From positions 62,001 to 126,000 of the forward strand of contig JALNZC010000004.1 in NCBI GenBank assembly GCA_023229525.1: a stretch of 64,000 bases of DNA, written 5' to 3'. Both the position numbers and the translations under genes were made by a program. How positions within the stretch are numbered: the first letter of the stretch is position 1; the number at the start of each line of letters is the position of its first letter. This document shows, in pieces, positions 53,890 to 61,571 of the stretch. Source of the DNA: Bacteroidales bacterium (GTDB taxonomy: Bacteria; Bacteroidota; Bacteroidia; Bacteroidales; FEN-979). The notes beneath the pieces are model-generated. The model had not been told where the DNA came from. It worked only from the letters and a program-made list of their open reading frames with translations, and searched no databases.

Positions 53890-54111
53890 TTAAGGTGCCT
53901 TCATAAATGCATCCAACCGCTTCCAGAAATCTCCTTTTTCACCGGTAGTCATTATATAATCGAGTCTTCCCAGGAATTGCTGAAGGTTAAAGTAATCCTT
54001 GATGAAGGTCGTAAATGAGGTATTTACCGACATGCTGCTGGTCAGGTTTTCCTGCTGGGCATCCAGAACATCCAGGATGCTTTTATTCGCAAGCAGATAT
54101 TGGTTGTTAAC
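53890..54111 (-). pseudogene. C-terminal remnant of a TolC-family gene
   Basis: Minus-strand reading from about 54111 gives NNQYLLANKSILDVLDAQQE, an amphipathic helix, and then DYFNLQQFLGRLDYIMTTGE and a tail ending at TAA 53892-53890. LLANKSILDVLDAQ is the typical distal helix of TolC-type outer membrane proteins. A TGA lies two codons upstream and no start is available, so only about 74 C-terminal residues remain. It is not continuous with the intact TolC gene at 46640 or the partial one at 63228; it may be debris of an older efflux operon next to the DUF486 gene. Confidence 0.7.
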
Positions 54112-54157
54112 AATTCATTTCATCCCATTGGATCTCTTAAGAGGAATAATCAATCGA

Positions 54158-54523
54158 CTACTTGAAAATAAAATATACGGCCAGTATCAGAAAACAAAAC
54201 CCTATGAAATGATTAAAACGAAAAACTTCATTTCGAAATACAACCAGGGTAAAAAAAGTAAAAACGACCAAAGTAATTACTTCCTGGATGACTTTTAACT
54301 GCCATAAATTAAAAGGGCCGCCATATTCGTGAAAGCCGATCCTGTTTGCCGGTACCTGAAAGATATATTCGAACAGAGCGATTCCCCAACTGAGCAGAAT
54401 GATTGCAGGAAGGCCCCATTTACCGAACCAACCAAGTTCTTTGAACTTCAAATGACCATACCAGGCAATGGTCATAAATGTATTGGAAATGAATAGTAAT
54501 CCTATTGTGTAAAGTTCTTTCAT
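54158..54523 (-). CDS. DUF486 / DMT superfamily small membrane protein
   Basis: 121 residues with four predicted membrane helices (YTIGLLFISNTFMTIAWYG, AIILLSWGIALFEYIFQV, VITLVVFTFFTLVVF, FNHFIGFCFLILAVYFIF). The sequence EYIFQVPANRIGF followed by WQLKVIQE is typical of DUF486 proteins, part of the drug/metabolite transporter superfamily. Function is unproven; small-molecule transport is inferred only from the superfamily. It overlaps no neighbour and lies just beyond the TolC remnant on the same strand. Confidence 0.88.
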   Translation of the reverse strand: MKELYTIGLLFISNTFMTIAWYGHLKFKELGWFGKWGLPAIILLSWGIALFEYIFQVPANRIGFHEYGGPFNLWQLKVIQEVITLVVFTFFTLVVFRNEVFRFNHFIGFCFLILAVYFIFK

Positions 54524-54833
54524 GCAAAAAGGTTAAAGGTGTTTATCATTAAAATTATCAAACGTCAGAAATTTTCCGTTTCGTATATAGATACCATCAT
54601 CTGGGAAGGCATCATTAAAAATCAAGTTGAAAAAAAACTGTTCTTGTAAACCCGGTCTGCCTCGCTTACGGGGATCAAGAATATTGAACTTCCCGGCTTT
54701 ACCTTTCGAAACTTATTATGGAATACCCGAATTGCATATTGATTCCCTGCCAGATAAATTTGATAACTGGTTCATCGATATCTGTCTTGCAATATAGTCA
54801 GATAGTCATTTATAGTAAGTGGATTATTGACTA
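54524..54833. other. Intergenic region between DUF486 and modC
   Basis: Together with the 87-bp read-through frame next to it, about 400 bp without an intact gene. It is AT-rich apart from a CCCGGTCTGCCTCGCTTACGG segment near 54652. No repeat, tRNA or promoter of the usual form was found. Confidence 0.3.
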
Positions 54834-54920
54834 TCAACAGATTTCTTTTTCTGTGAGGTTCCCGTTGATCGGATTAATTGCTTTTGCTGTGATTAAAATC
54901 TTGTCGCTAATTTTAATGTT
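54834..54920 (-). pseudogene. Possible lost C-terminal tail of ModC
   Basis: Directly after the modC stop TAA, the same frame stays open for 28 codons: NIKISDKILITAKAINPING, then NLTEKEIC and TGA. ITTMDEI before the stop and KISDKILITAKAIN after it read as one continuous TOBE (oligo-binding) domain, suggesting a nonsense mutation cut off the last strand. Confidence 0.45.
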
Positions 54921-55721
54921 TTAAATTTCATCCATGGTTGTAATGATCTTTGTAATCGTGTCATCTACGGAAACAGTCAAGGTATTATTTTGAATATCTA
55001 AAACAATTCCTGTAAGCTGAATATCTGTTTTAATTTTAGTATTGTCAAAGATATCATTGGGTTTCCCTTGTTTTTGTATTTTGCCGTTTTCTATTACATA
55101 AACAAAGTCTGATAATTTGAGGACTTCATTTACATCGTGACTCACCAACAAAGTCGTAGCTTGAAAGTTTTTATGTGCCTGTATTATTTCATATTGCAGA
55201 ACATTCCTCGTTTCACTGTCCAATGCAGATAACGGTTCGTCCAATAATAATATTTGAGGCTTTCGTGCCAATGCTCTTGCCACCGCTAATCGTTGTTGCT
55301 GGCCTCCTGAAAGTTTCCCCGGTTTTCTGTTGCACAATCCTTTAAGATGAAAAATATCCAATAATTCGGAAATATACCCGGTTTCTTTTTGAGGCCGGGC
55401 ATATAAAAGATGTTCCTTCACCGTCATATTGGGAAACAAGGCATAATCCTGAAAAACAAATCCGATGTTTCGCTGCTGGGGTTTTATGTTTATCTTTTTG
55501 ATGCTGTCGTACCAAATTTCATTTCCTACGGTTATAAATCCACCATCAGGCTGTGTTAATCCGGCAATAATCCTTAGAAGTGTAGTTTTTCCAACACCTG
55601 ATTTTCCAAAAAGAGTAACAAGTCCATATTTTGGAATTTTTAAATTAACATCTAATACTTCGATCCCGTTATTAGTGTGAATTTTTTTACTTACATGCAA
55701 TTCGATTAAAATTTCTTCCAT
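54921..55721 (-). CDS. modC: Molybdate ABC transporter ATP-binding protein
   Basis: 266 residues. Walker A GKSGVGKTTLLR near residue 38, Q-loop FVFQDYALFP, ABC signature LSGGQQQRLAVARALA, Walker B ILLLDEPLSAL, and the switch His in LLVSHD. The C-terminal TOBE region begins near residue 225 and ends at a TAA that appears premature (see the read-through tail). It powers uptake of molybdate (or tungstate) through ModB. It is the third gene of modABC; its start overlaps the modB stop by 16 bp. Molybdate import would supply molybdenum-cofactor enzymes, none of which is in the window. Confidence 0.93.
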   Translation of the reverse strand: MEEILIELHVSKKIHTNNGIEVLDVNLKIPKYGLVTLFGKSGVGKTTLLRIIAGLTQPDGGFITVGNEIWYDSIKKINIKPQQRNIGFVFQDYALFPNMTVKEHLLYARPQKETGYISELLDIFHLKGLCNRKPGKLSGGQQQRLAVARALARKPQILLLDEPLSALDSETRNVLQYEIIQAHKNFQATTLLVSHDVNEVLKLSDFVYVIENGKIQKQGKPNDIFDNTKIKTDIQLTGIVLDIQNNTLTVSVDDTITKIITTMDEI

Positions 55722-56386
55722 TTTAAAAATTCCCGATTTACACTGTAAATAAAAAGCAACACTACAAAACTGAATAAAAATAGAAAAATGGCATATTTAT
55801 TGGCCATATCGAAATTTAATGCCTGAACCTCATCATAAACGGCCAGGGCTGCTACCCTGGTTTTACCCGGAATATTTCCGCCAATCATCAGTATTACTCC
55901 AAATTCGCCGATGGTGTGGGCAAATGTCAAACATACACCCGTAAGCAACGCCGGTTTGATGTTTGGTAATAAAACCCTGAAGATGGTTGTCATTCTTGAT
56001 TTTCCTAATGTATATGAAGCGTCTTTAAGGGAGAGGGGTAAATTACTGAATCCGTTTTGGATTGAATTTACCATGAATGGCAGATTAAAAATGATTGAAC
56101 CGATTAATATTCCAAGGAATGAAAATGCCAGTCGAATGCCAAGATATTGGTCGATAAAACTGCCAAACCAATAATTCGGACTGAAAGCCAGTAGCAAATA
56201 AAACCCCAAAACGGAAGGAGGCAAAACCAAAGGCATGCTCACAAAGGCCTGTAAAACAACTTTTAAACGGAATGTTGAATAAGTTAGAAAATAGGCAATG
56301 GGGATGCTGATACAAAATAAGATGATCGTTGTGAGTGAGGCTAACTTTATTGAAATCCAAAAAGTTTGAAAAAAGACTTCATTCAT
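55706..56386 (-). CDS. modB: Molybdate ABC transporter permease
   Basis: 226 residues, about five or six membrane helices (SLTTIILFCISIPIAYFLTYS and others). The ABC permease EAA loop is DASYTLGKSRMTTIFRVLLP, and the family pieces MPLVLPPSVLGFYLLL and TGVCLTFAHTIGEFGVILMIGGNIPGKT are typical of ModB/CysTW. It forms the inner membrane channel for molybdate with ModA and ModC. It follows modA after a 14-bp gap and overlaps modC by 16 bp, giving a tight operon transcribed modA-modB-modC. Confidence 0.95.
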   Translation of the reverse strand: MNEVFFQTFWISIKLASLTTIILFCISIPIAYFLTYSTFRLKVVLQAFVSMPLVLPPSVLGFYLLLAFSPNYWFGSFIDQYLGIRLAFSFLGILIGSIIFNLPFMVNSIQNGFSNLPLSLKDASYTLGKSRMTTIFRVLLPNIKPALLTGVCLTFAHTIGEFGVILMIGGNIPGKTRVAALAVYDEVQALNFDMANKYAIFLFLFSFVVLLFIYSVNREFLKWKKF

Positions 56387-56400
56387 CTTTGATGTGACTA

Positions 56401-57168
56401 TTAGTTTTCATTTGGTAACTTGAATCCATATTTGCCAAACAATCTGCGGGCTTGTTCTGTTTCAATGTAATCAGTAAACTTTAAAACCTCTTTGCTGGTT
56501 TCCGGTTTTTTAATAATGACATACGCCTGTTCTAATTTTGAATAACTTTTTTCATCGATTGAAAAATACTTTCCTTTTGATTTCATCTCCGGCGAAAGCG
56601 CCAATGAAAGAGCAATTAACCCTACTTCCGTATTCCCGGTTAAGACAAATTGAGCAGCCTGAGATACGTTTTCACCTTCAACAATTTTGTCTTTAACCCG
56701 ATCGTCCATTTTATAATATTTCAAACATTCCATAGCCCGTTTCCCATAAGGTGCGACCCGTGGATTGGCAATAGCAATTTTTTTAACATCGTTATTTCTT
56801 AACAATTCAATACCCTTAGAAACATCCAACGAAGCGCTCCACATTACCAAATGTCCGATAGCGTATAATTTTGGTTTACTTCCCGTTAAATTCAGAGAAT
56901 CCAGTTTTTGAGGATATGAAATATCAGCGGAAAAGAAAATATCAAACGGAGCTTGATTTACAATTTGTTGATACAAATTCCCTGATGAACCATAAATAAC
57001 TTCGACCTTGATTTTGGGATTGGATTTTTTGAATTCATTTGTCAGTTCGTCCATTACAAACCGAAGATCTGCAGCAGCTGCTATTGTAACTGTTTGGGCT
57101 GATAAACTGTATATCGCTATAAAGCATAAGTATAAAATAACTAAAATTCGTTTTCCCATCCGGTACAA
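56401..57168 (-). CDS. modA: Molybdate-binding periplasmic protein
   Basis: 255 residues, an alternative ATG at 57159 gives 252. The signal peptide ends ... LSAQTVTI, with AAAADLRFVMDELTNEF right after it; this is the first ModA motif, where the substrate Ser is replaced by Asp-Leu in many bacterial ModA/WtpA proteins. GSSGNLYQQI, APFDIFFSADISYPQKL and the hinge FTDYIETEQARRLFGKYGF follow. It binds molybdate or tungstate in the periplasm and hands it to ModB. First gene of modABC. No Mo-cofactor riboswitch could be recognised in the 115 bp upstream. Confidence 0.95.
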   Translation of the reverse strand: MYRMGKRILVILYLCFIAIYSLSAQTVTIAAAADLRFVMDELTNEFKKSNPKIKVEVIYGSSGNLYQQIVNQAPFDIFFSADISYPQKLDSLNLTGSKPKLYAIGHLVMWSASLDVSKGIELLRNNDVKKIAIANPRVAPYGKRAMECLKYYKMDDRVKDKIVEGENVSQAAQFVLTGNTEVGLIALSLALSPEMKSKGKYFSIDEKSYSKLEQAYVIIKKPETSKEVLKFTDYIETEQARRLFGKYGFKLPNEN

Positions 57169-57259
57169 CCTCTTTCTGCAAAAATCGACGATATTTCCAT
57201 ATCAACCAAATTTTTAAGTATTCGAAAATCAATTGTTACTGACCGATTTTTAAAAACGC

Positions 57260-57267
57260 TATTTTTG
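57260..57267 (+). promoter_or_regulatory. Putative -7 box upstream of the small membrane protein
   Basis: TATTTTTG fits TAnnTTTG, 16 bp before the ATG at 57284, in the space divergent from modA. No good -33 TTTG at N19. Confidence 0.35.
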
Positions 57268-57283
57268 CTCCTCAAAAAAGAAA

Positions 57284-57661
57284 ATGAAACCAATTCTTAT
57301 AACCGGCATATCCATCGTCAATCTGGCTTTGATCTCATATGCCATAGCAATAGTTATACAAAACCGCAAAAAATCCATCACACGACATGTCCTCACCTTT
57401 CTGACTATTGGAATTATCTTCGATATTACATCTACCATCTGTATGATTATAAGTTCCGGGAAAGTAATTACTTTTCATGGTATGATCGGATATTTTTCCC
57501 TGGCAGGGATGTTAATCGATACAATAATGTCTTATGTCAACGTAAAAAGACATGGATTGAATTCTGTTCTGTCGAAAAAATTTATCCGGTGGTCGCAGAT
57601 TGCCTTTTTTTATTGGTTATTGGCATATATTACCGGGGCAATTATTGTGATGTCACGATAA
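57284..57661 (+). CDS. Small hypothetical membrane protein
   Basis: 125 residues with four predicted membrane helices: ILITGISIVNLALISYAIAI, VLTFLTIGIIFDITSTICMI, GMIGYFSLAGMLIDTIMSYV and IAFFYWLLAYITGAIIVM. A His in HGMIGY and another in KRHGLN are interhelix candidates for metal or haem ligands, but this is not sufficient for a function. No family is recognised. It lies between the divergent modA promoter region and a bidirectional terminator. Confidence 0.72.
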   Translation: MKPILITGISIVNLALISYAIAIVIQNRKKSITRHVLTFLTIGIIFDITSTICMIISSGKVITFHGMIGYFSLAGMLIDTIMSYVNVKRHGLNSVLSKKFIRWSQIAFFYWLLAYITGAIIVMSR

Positions 57662-57728
57662 AAAACCGGAGGGAGGGTCCGTTTTCGTATTACATCATAA
57701 TTATCATTGGTTTCGCAAGAAGTAAAAA

Positions 57729-57756
57729 AATTCCCCACTGATTTGAGTGAGGAATT
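57729..57756. terminator. Bidirectional intrinsic terminator
   Basis: AATTCC-C-CACT and AGTG-A-GGAATT form a stem with one mismatch, loop GATTTG. The plus strand is followed by a long T-run and the minus strand by TTTTTTT, so it can terminate both the small membrane protein gene and the amide hydrolase gene, which converge here. Confidence 0.8.
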
Positions 57757-57807
57757 CTTTCTTTTTTTTTCTTACCGTTTTCTTGTCCCGTTTTTTTAAA
57801 ACCCGTC

Positions 57808-58860
57808 TTAAAATCCGTAAAATGTAAATGGGTTGGAGTCAATAAAGTCTTTGGCTGCACTGCCGGCGTAAACTTCATTATTGGTGAGACTGAGTTTTTT
57901 TACCGGGGCATTTTCTGAAAAGTTAACCGTCTTGAAATCAACCCAGAATACATTCGGGGTGTATGCCGACTCGAAATAATACACTCTGTCCTTCTGATCA
58001 GCCACAGTTCTCCACAGGGTGGATGAGATATTGGGTTTACCGGGAGTCGAAACCCCGATCGGAACCGAGACGTTCCTGATTACACTGAATACACTTGCCA
58101 CTGCCAGATATGTGTTATCAGTCTGGGGAATAGTATGAATATAATATGACGCTCTCACAAAACGGTCAGCAGCGTTGTTAGTACCGGGTAACATAACAGA
58201 ACCCCCGATCTCCTTCCAGTATTCATCAAGAGCCATCTGCTTTTCGAAGATCGGTGAATTGGTCATCACCTGATATGAGCGGTCATGATGGATCACCAGC
58301 TTCCCGCCTATATATTCAAATATTGCATTATCGCCGGTCGAATCAGAAAGAGATAAATGCAGGTTGGCCATTACCGGTTTTCCCGGAACATTCAGAGTGA
58401 ACAAAGCAAAGGTTTCCTGTTTCAGATTGTTCACCGCTTCATCCACAGTGGCAAAGTTATCCAGCACATATTGTACCCAGGCAGAGATAGGAAGCCGGGG
58501 TTTCTTCTGATCCCAAACAGGGTACTCAGATTCAGAAAGCCAAAGTAGGTTTGCCGCCAGTCCGCGTTCGTTCATACCATCGGCGCTGCTGATATCGTAA
58601 CCTGTTGCGACCACACTACCGTATTTTGATTTCCAGCTCAGCATGTTTTTCCCTGCTTCCCCGCTCCTCTGCATTCCCCTAGGAAATATCCAAAGGTTGG
58701 TACGCATATTTTCGTACCAGTCCATTGAGCGGGCCGTAAGTACCATCCCATTGGGACCTTGATACATCACCCTTGAACAAGCGTCAGTTTTCAGTGAAAA
58801 GGCAGCTATGAGAAAAACTACCGGAAATGTCGTCAAAAACAATTTAATCAGAGTTTTCAT
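57808..58860 (-). CDS. Linear amide C-N hydrolase (choloylglycine hydrolase / penicillin V acylase family)
   Basis: 350 residues. A signal peptide (MKTLIKLFLTTFPVVFLIAA) ends immediately before the family's catalytic N-terminal Cys (KTDACSRVMYQ, Cys28). The next family landmarks are TARSMDWYENMRTNLW (the Arg and Asp), GLAANLLWL and the Asn/Arg-containing segments near 175 and 240. Members are Ntn hydrolases: the mature Cys is exposed after cleavage and cleaves amides such as bile salts, penicillin V or acyl-homoserine lactones. The substrate cannot be told from the sequence. The signal peptide means a periplasmic or secreted enzyme. It lies on its own transcription unit, ending at the bidirectional terminator. 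Confidence 0.9.
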   Translation of the reverse strand: MKTLIKLFLTTFPVVFLIAAFSLKTDACSRVMYQGPNGMVLTARSMDWYENMRTNLWIFPRGMQRSGEAGKNMLSWKSKYGSVVATGYDISSADGMNERGLAANLLWLSESEYPVWDQKKPRLPISAWVQYVLDNFATVDEAVNNLKQETFALFTLNVPGKPVMANLHLSLSDSTGDNAIFEYIGGKLVIHHDRSYQVMTNSPIFEKQMALDEYWKEIGGSVMLPGTNNAADRFVRASYYIHTIPQTDNTYLAVASVFSVIRNVSVPIGVSTPGKPNISSTLWRTVADQKDRVYYFESAYTPNVFWVDFKTVNFSENAPVKKLSLTNNEVYAGSAAKDFIDSNPFTFYGF

Positions 58861-59043
58861 ATAGATTTTGTTAAACGGATTATCCGTGTTTTTTCCTTAA
58901 AATTAAACCCAAAGATAGATAAAATTAAATTTAAGTTTTGCTTCATCTGGCTCCTTATATGCATTACATTTTTCTAAATGATCTTGCATAAAGTCTATAC
59001 TTCCCACAATGGTTCCTGAAAATTTTTGCGCTTTGTCAGGCAT

Positions 59044-59439
59044 TCAAAGATAGGGGACAGGATCATTTTCTCTGGTTAGTTTTCTTAATGTTAAAATGTA
59101 ATCATCCCGAAAAACGGTTGGAATTATTATCCTGGTCTGATCTACTTTCACAAGTTCAGTATTCATCATAATCCTTGAAATTCGTCCATTTCCATCTAAA
59201 AAAGGATGCACTTTGCGAATCATAAACATCACAAAGATAGCGCTGGCGAATGGCTCGGTCAATGCCTGGTAAAAATCAAAACCTTTGATTAATGTGCCTT
59301 TCACAAGCTTGTAGTCTACAAAAAGTCTATCTCCTGCTCGGTTGTTTCTGTCATTAAATTGACCTGGATTTTTTAAAAGTCTTGGCCCAAAGAGGATATA
59401 ATATTTATTGGTCTGGTATTCAGTAACGCACCAATAAGT
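59044..59439 (-). pseudogene. C-terminal remnant of a Fic-domain protein
   Basis: In one continuous frame from about 59439 to TAG/TAA 59044 the minus strand reads YWCVTEYQTNKYYILFGPRL through RAGDRLFVDYKLVKGTLIKG to the Fic motif HPFLDGNGRISR and ends NDPVPYL. A stop is directly upstream and no ATG precedes the conserved part before residue ~46, so the N-terminal half is lost. The Fic motif is intact (His, Asn, Gly, Arg), but the protein as it stands is probably not made. Fic enzymes transfer AMP or related groups to proteins. Confidence 0.75.
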
Positions 59440-59450
59440 TTATTAAGTTT

Positions 59451-59557
59451 TTAAAACTCAGAATGGAGCCCCAGTTGTTCTAAAATAAACCGTGCTCTTT
59501 CCCTGACTTCTTTTAACCCTTCCTCATCTTATTATCAGCTATAGAGTTTTCAAACAT
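59451..59557 (-). pseudogene. Small degenerate ORF fragment
   Basis: Minus-strand MFENSIADNK, then, after a frameshift, EEGLKEVRERARFILEQLGL and HSEF ending in TAA. This looks like the C-terminal helix of a protein cut off by deletion. I do not recognise the parent family. It lies between the Fic remnant and the winged-helix remnant. Confidence 0.4.
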
Positions 59558-59608
59558 ACTTAATCTTCAACAGGTCAATGCCATAAGAGATTGGATGGGA
59601 AGACTATA

Positions 59609-59920
59609 GGAGTTTGGATTGGTAAAGTCAAAAGGCTAAACCAAGGGAATGATCATTTCGTAAACCCTGAATTCCTGAGAAAGGTTGGATTTAAAGGAAA
59701 AACAAATCTGAAGTAGATAGAAGATCATCATGTCAGGGAGTTAGTTCTTGAGGATTTGAAAACTTATCCGGGAAGCTCTTTATCCGACATTCATCAGAGA
59801 ATCGGTAAAGAAATAAAAGTTTCAATCTTAAGAAAGAAGATAAATAAACTTATAAAAGATCATCTTGTTTCACGTAACGGAAGTAAGAAATTCAGAACTT
59901 ATTCTTTATTTTCACAATGA
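59609..59920 (+). pseudogene. Winged-helix-like remnant with in-frame stop
   Basis: Plus-strand frame: GVWIGKVKRLNQGNDHFVNP, then EFLRKVGFKGKTNLK, a TAG, and then RELVLEDLKTYPGSSLSDIH with QRIGKEIKVSILRKKINKLI and a tail ending TGA 59918-59920. The second part looks like a winged helix or DNA-binding C-terminus. No start is visible and there is a stop inside, so it is a pseudogene piece. Its parent is not recognised. Confidence 0.5.
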
Positions 59921-60050
59921 CCGTGAAAAAAAGGTTCGAATATTGAATTTTGAAAATTAAAATCACATAAATAAAACATATTGATCATATTGTCAATTAG
60001 TTATATTTTCATTTTTTGAACAAAAACGATTGTTTATTTACCAAAAACAA

Positions 60051-60086
60051 AAAGTGCAAAGTGCAAATATTTACACTTCGCACTTT
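60051..60086 (-). terminator. Probable intrinsic terminator of tRNA-Leu
   Basis: Minus strand AAAGTGCGAAGTG and CACTTTGCACTTT form a long stem with one G-T pair and a 10-base loop, followed by TTGTTTTT. It lies just past the tRNA 3' end. Confidence 0.7.
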
Positions 60087-60103
60087 ACACTTCGCCTTGC
60101 GTG

Positions 60104-60187
60104 TACCCGGAGCCGGAATCGAACCGGCACGAGTGTTACCTCATTGGTTTTTGAGACCAACGCGTCTACCTATTCCGCCATCCGGGC
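60104..60187 (-). tRNA. tRNA-Leu (anticodon CAA)
   Basis: 84 nt on the minus strand. The 5' acceptor GCCCGGA pairs with TCCGGGT (one G-T pair), with discriminator A. The D arm is GGCGGAATAGGTAGACGC, the anticodon stem-loop TTGGT-CTCAAAA-ACCAA has anticodon CAA, a long variable arm (TGAGGTAACACTCG) follows as in class II tRNAs, and the T arm is GCCGGTTCGATTCCGGC. CCA is not encoded. Confidence 0.97.
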
Positions 60188-60298
60188 AAAATGGCGCGGC
60201 AAAGATATGAAATCTTTACACCCGCAAGTTGTTAATACTTTAATTTGCTCAAGGCTGATTTATCCCATAACTTAGCACCCCAAAATTCCATCTCTTTT

Positions 60299-61231
60299 AT
60301 GGCAGCAAAAGTGAATATCTTCTCCGGTCAGGCAACAGCCTACCTGGCCGAGAAAATTGCCCAGAGTTATGGCGCTGAATTGGGGAAAGTATCCGTGGTT
60401 AAATTTGCCGACGGGGAATTTCAACCCGCTTTCGAAGACAACATCCGCGGAACTGATGTCTTCCTTGTACAGAGCACTTATGCTCCTTCCGACAACCTGC
60501 TGGAATTATTGATGCTCATCGATGCCGCCCGCCGGGCTTCGGCCCGTACTATAGTGGCCGTAATCCCATATTTCGGTTATGCCCGTCAGGACCGTAAGGA
60601 TAAGCCACGGGTCTCCATCGCGTCCAAACTCGTGGCCAATCTGCTTTCGGCTGCCGGCGTTAACCGTGTCATTGCCCTCGACCTGCATGCCGATCAAATC
60701 CAAGGATTTTTCGACGTTCCGGTCGACCACCTCTATGCTTCTTCAGTATTCATTCCATACCTGAAAAGTCTTCACCTTCCCGAGCTGATTTTCGCTTCAC
60801 CCGATACCGGCGGTACCCGTCGCGCAGGATCCTATGCCAAATCGTTTCATACCAACTTCGTGATCTGTTATAAACACCGGTCAAAACCCAACGAAGTGGA
60901 AAAAATGGCGCTCGTTGGCGATGTCAAAGGGAAAAACGTGGTACTGCTCGACGATATTGTCGATACCGGCGGGACCTTGTGCACAGCAGCCGCCATCATC
61001 ATGGAAAACGGCGCTGCATCTGTCAGGGCTATGGTTACACATCCGCTGCTTTCGGGGAACAGTTACGAAAATATCGAACAATCCTTACTCGATGAACTGA
61101 TTGTTACCGATACCATTCCTTTGCATTGCGAATCGTCAAAAATCAAGGTCGTCAGTACGGCAGATCTTTTCGCCGAAGTGATCCGCCGGCTCCGGAAAAA
61201 GGAATCGATTTCCTCTCTCTTCAAATCATAA
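60299..61231 (+). CDS. prs: Ribose-phosphate pyrophosphokinase
   Basis: 310 residues from ATG 60299 (MAAKVNIFSGQATAYLAEKI), the normal start; an 18-residue upstream extension is unlikely. ATP and ribose 5-phosphate binding elements are VKFADGEFQPAFEDNIRG, PYFGYARQDRKDKPR, DLHADQIQGFFDVPVDHLYA and the PRPP motif VVLLDDIVDTGGTL. It forms PRPP for purine, pyrimidine, His, Trp and NAD synthesis in the cytoplasm. It is next to rplY and pth, an arrangement common in many bacteria, with the tandem-repeat region between. Confidence 0.97.
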   Translation: MAAKVNIFSGQATAYLAEKIAQSYGAELGKVSVVKFADGEFQPAFEDNIRGTDVFLVQSTYAPSDNLLELLMLIDAARRASARTIVAVIPYFGYARQDRKDKPRVSIASKLVANLLSAAGVNRVIALDLHADQIQGFFDVPVDHLYASSVFIPYLKSLHLPELIFASPDTGGTRRAGSYAKSFHTNFVICYKHRSKPNEVEKMALVGDVKGKNVVLLDDIVDTGGTLCTAAAIIMENGAASVRAMVTHPLLSGNSYENIEQSLLDELIVTDTIPLHCESSKIKVVSTADLFAEVIRRLRKKESISSLFKS

Positions 61232-61242
61232 AGAATTTTTTC

Positions 61243-61250
61243 TACCTTTG
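61243..61250 (+). promoter_or_regulatory. Putative promoter -7 box of rplY-pth
   Basis: TACCTTTG matches TAnnTTTG, just after the prs stop and before the tandem repeats. If used, the transcript would start in or near the 8-bp repeat array and carry a long repetitive 5' leader to rplY. The -33 element is not obvious. Confidence 0.5.
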
Positions 61251-61277
61251 CAGCCCGAAAAAAGATGGCAAGGAAAT

Positions 61278-61481
61278 GAGGTGGCGAGGTGGCGAGGTGG
61301 CGAGGTGGCGAGGTGGCGAGGTGGCGAGGTAGCGAGGTAGCGAGGTGGCGAGGTGGCGAGGTAGCGAGGTAGCGAGGTGGCGAGGTAGCGAGGTAGCGAA
61401 ATGGAGAGGTAGTGAAATAACGAGATAGCGAGGTGGCGAGGTAGCGAAATGGAGAGGTAGTGAAATAACGAGATAGCGAGT
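61278..61481. repeat. 8-bp tandem repeat array (GAGGTGGC / GAGGTAGC)
   Basis: About 25 units of 8 bp, dominated by GAGGTGGC and GAGGTAGC, plus diverged GAAATGGA and GATAGCGA units. A block of about 50 bp (containing AAATGGAGAGGTAGTG) occurs twice in its second half. It lies between prs and rplY. Repeats of this kind change copy number by slippage. Long reading frames across it on either strand are artefacts. Confidence 0.95.
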
Positions 61482-61491
61482 GATAATTTTC

Positions 61492-61537
61492 ATCCTGTAT
61501 CCTGTAACCTGCATCTTGTATCCTGCATCCTGTATCG
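61492..61537. repeat. Short ATCCTGTA-type tandem repeat
   Basis: Six or so copies of units such as ATCCTGTA and ATCTTGTATCCTGC of about 10-11 bp, ending at GTATCGG. It lies just before the rplY start. Similar GGATAC/GATGC units occur again after rplY at 62269-62345. Confidence 0.75.
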
Positions 61538-61571
61538 GTAAAGTAAATCATTAACCAAAATTATTCAAACT

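Noticed and set aside
54718..54924. Plus-strand 68-codon frame opposite the modC tail
   Set aside because: It is the antisense of the broken TOBE tail and has no family match.
61063..61551. Long minus-strand open frame with RYLATSPPRHLATS-type repeats
   Set aside because: It is a translation of the 8-bp tandem DNA repeat, not a gene; the opposite strand and other frames are also open there for the same reason.
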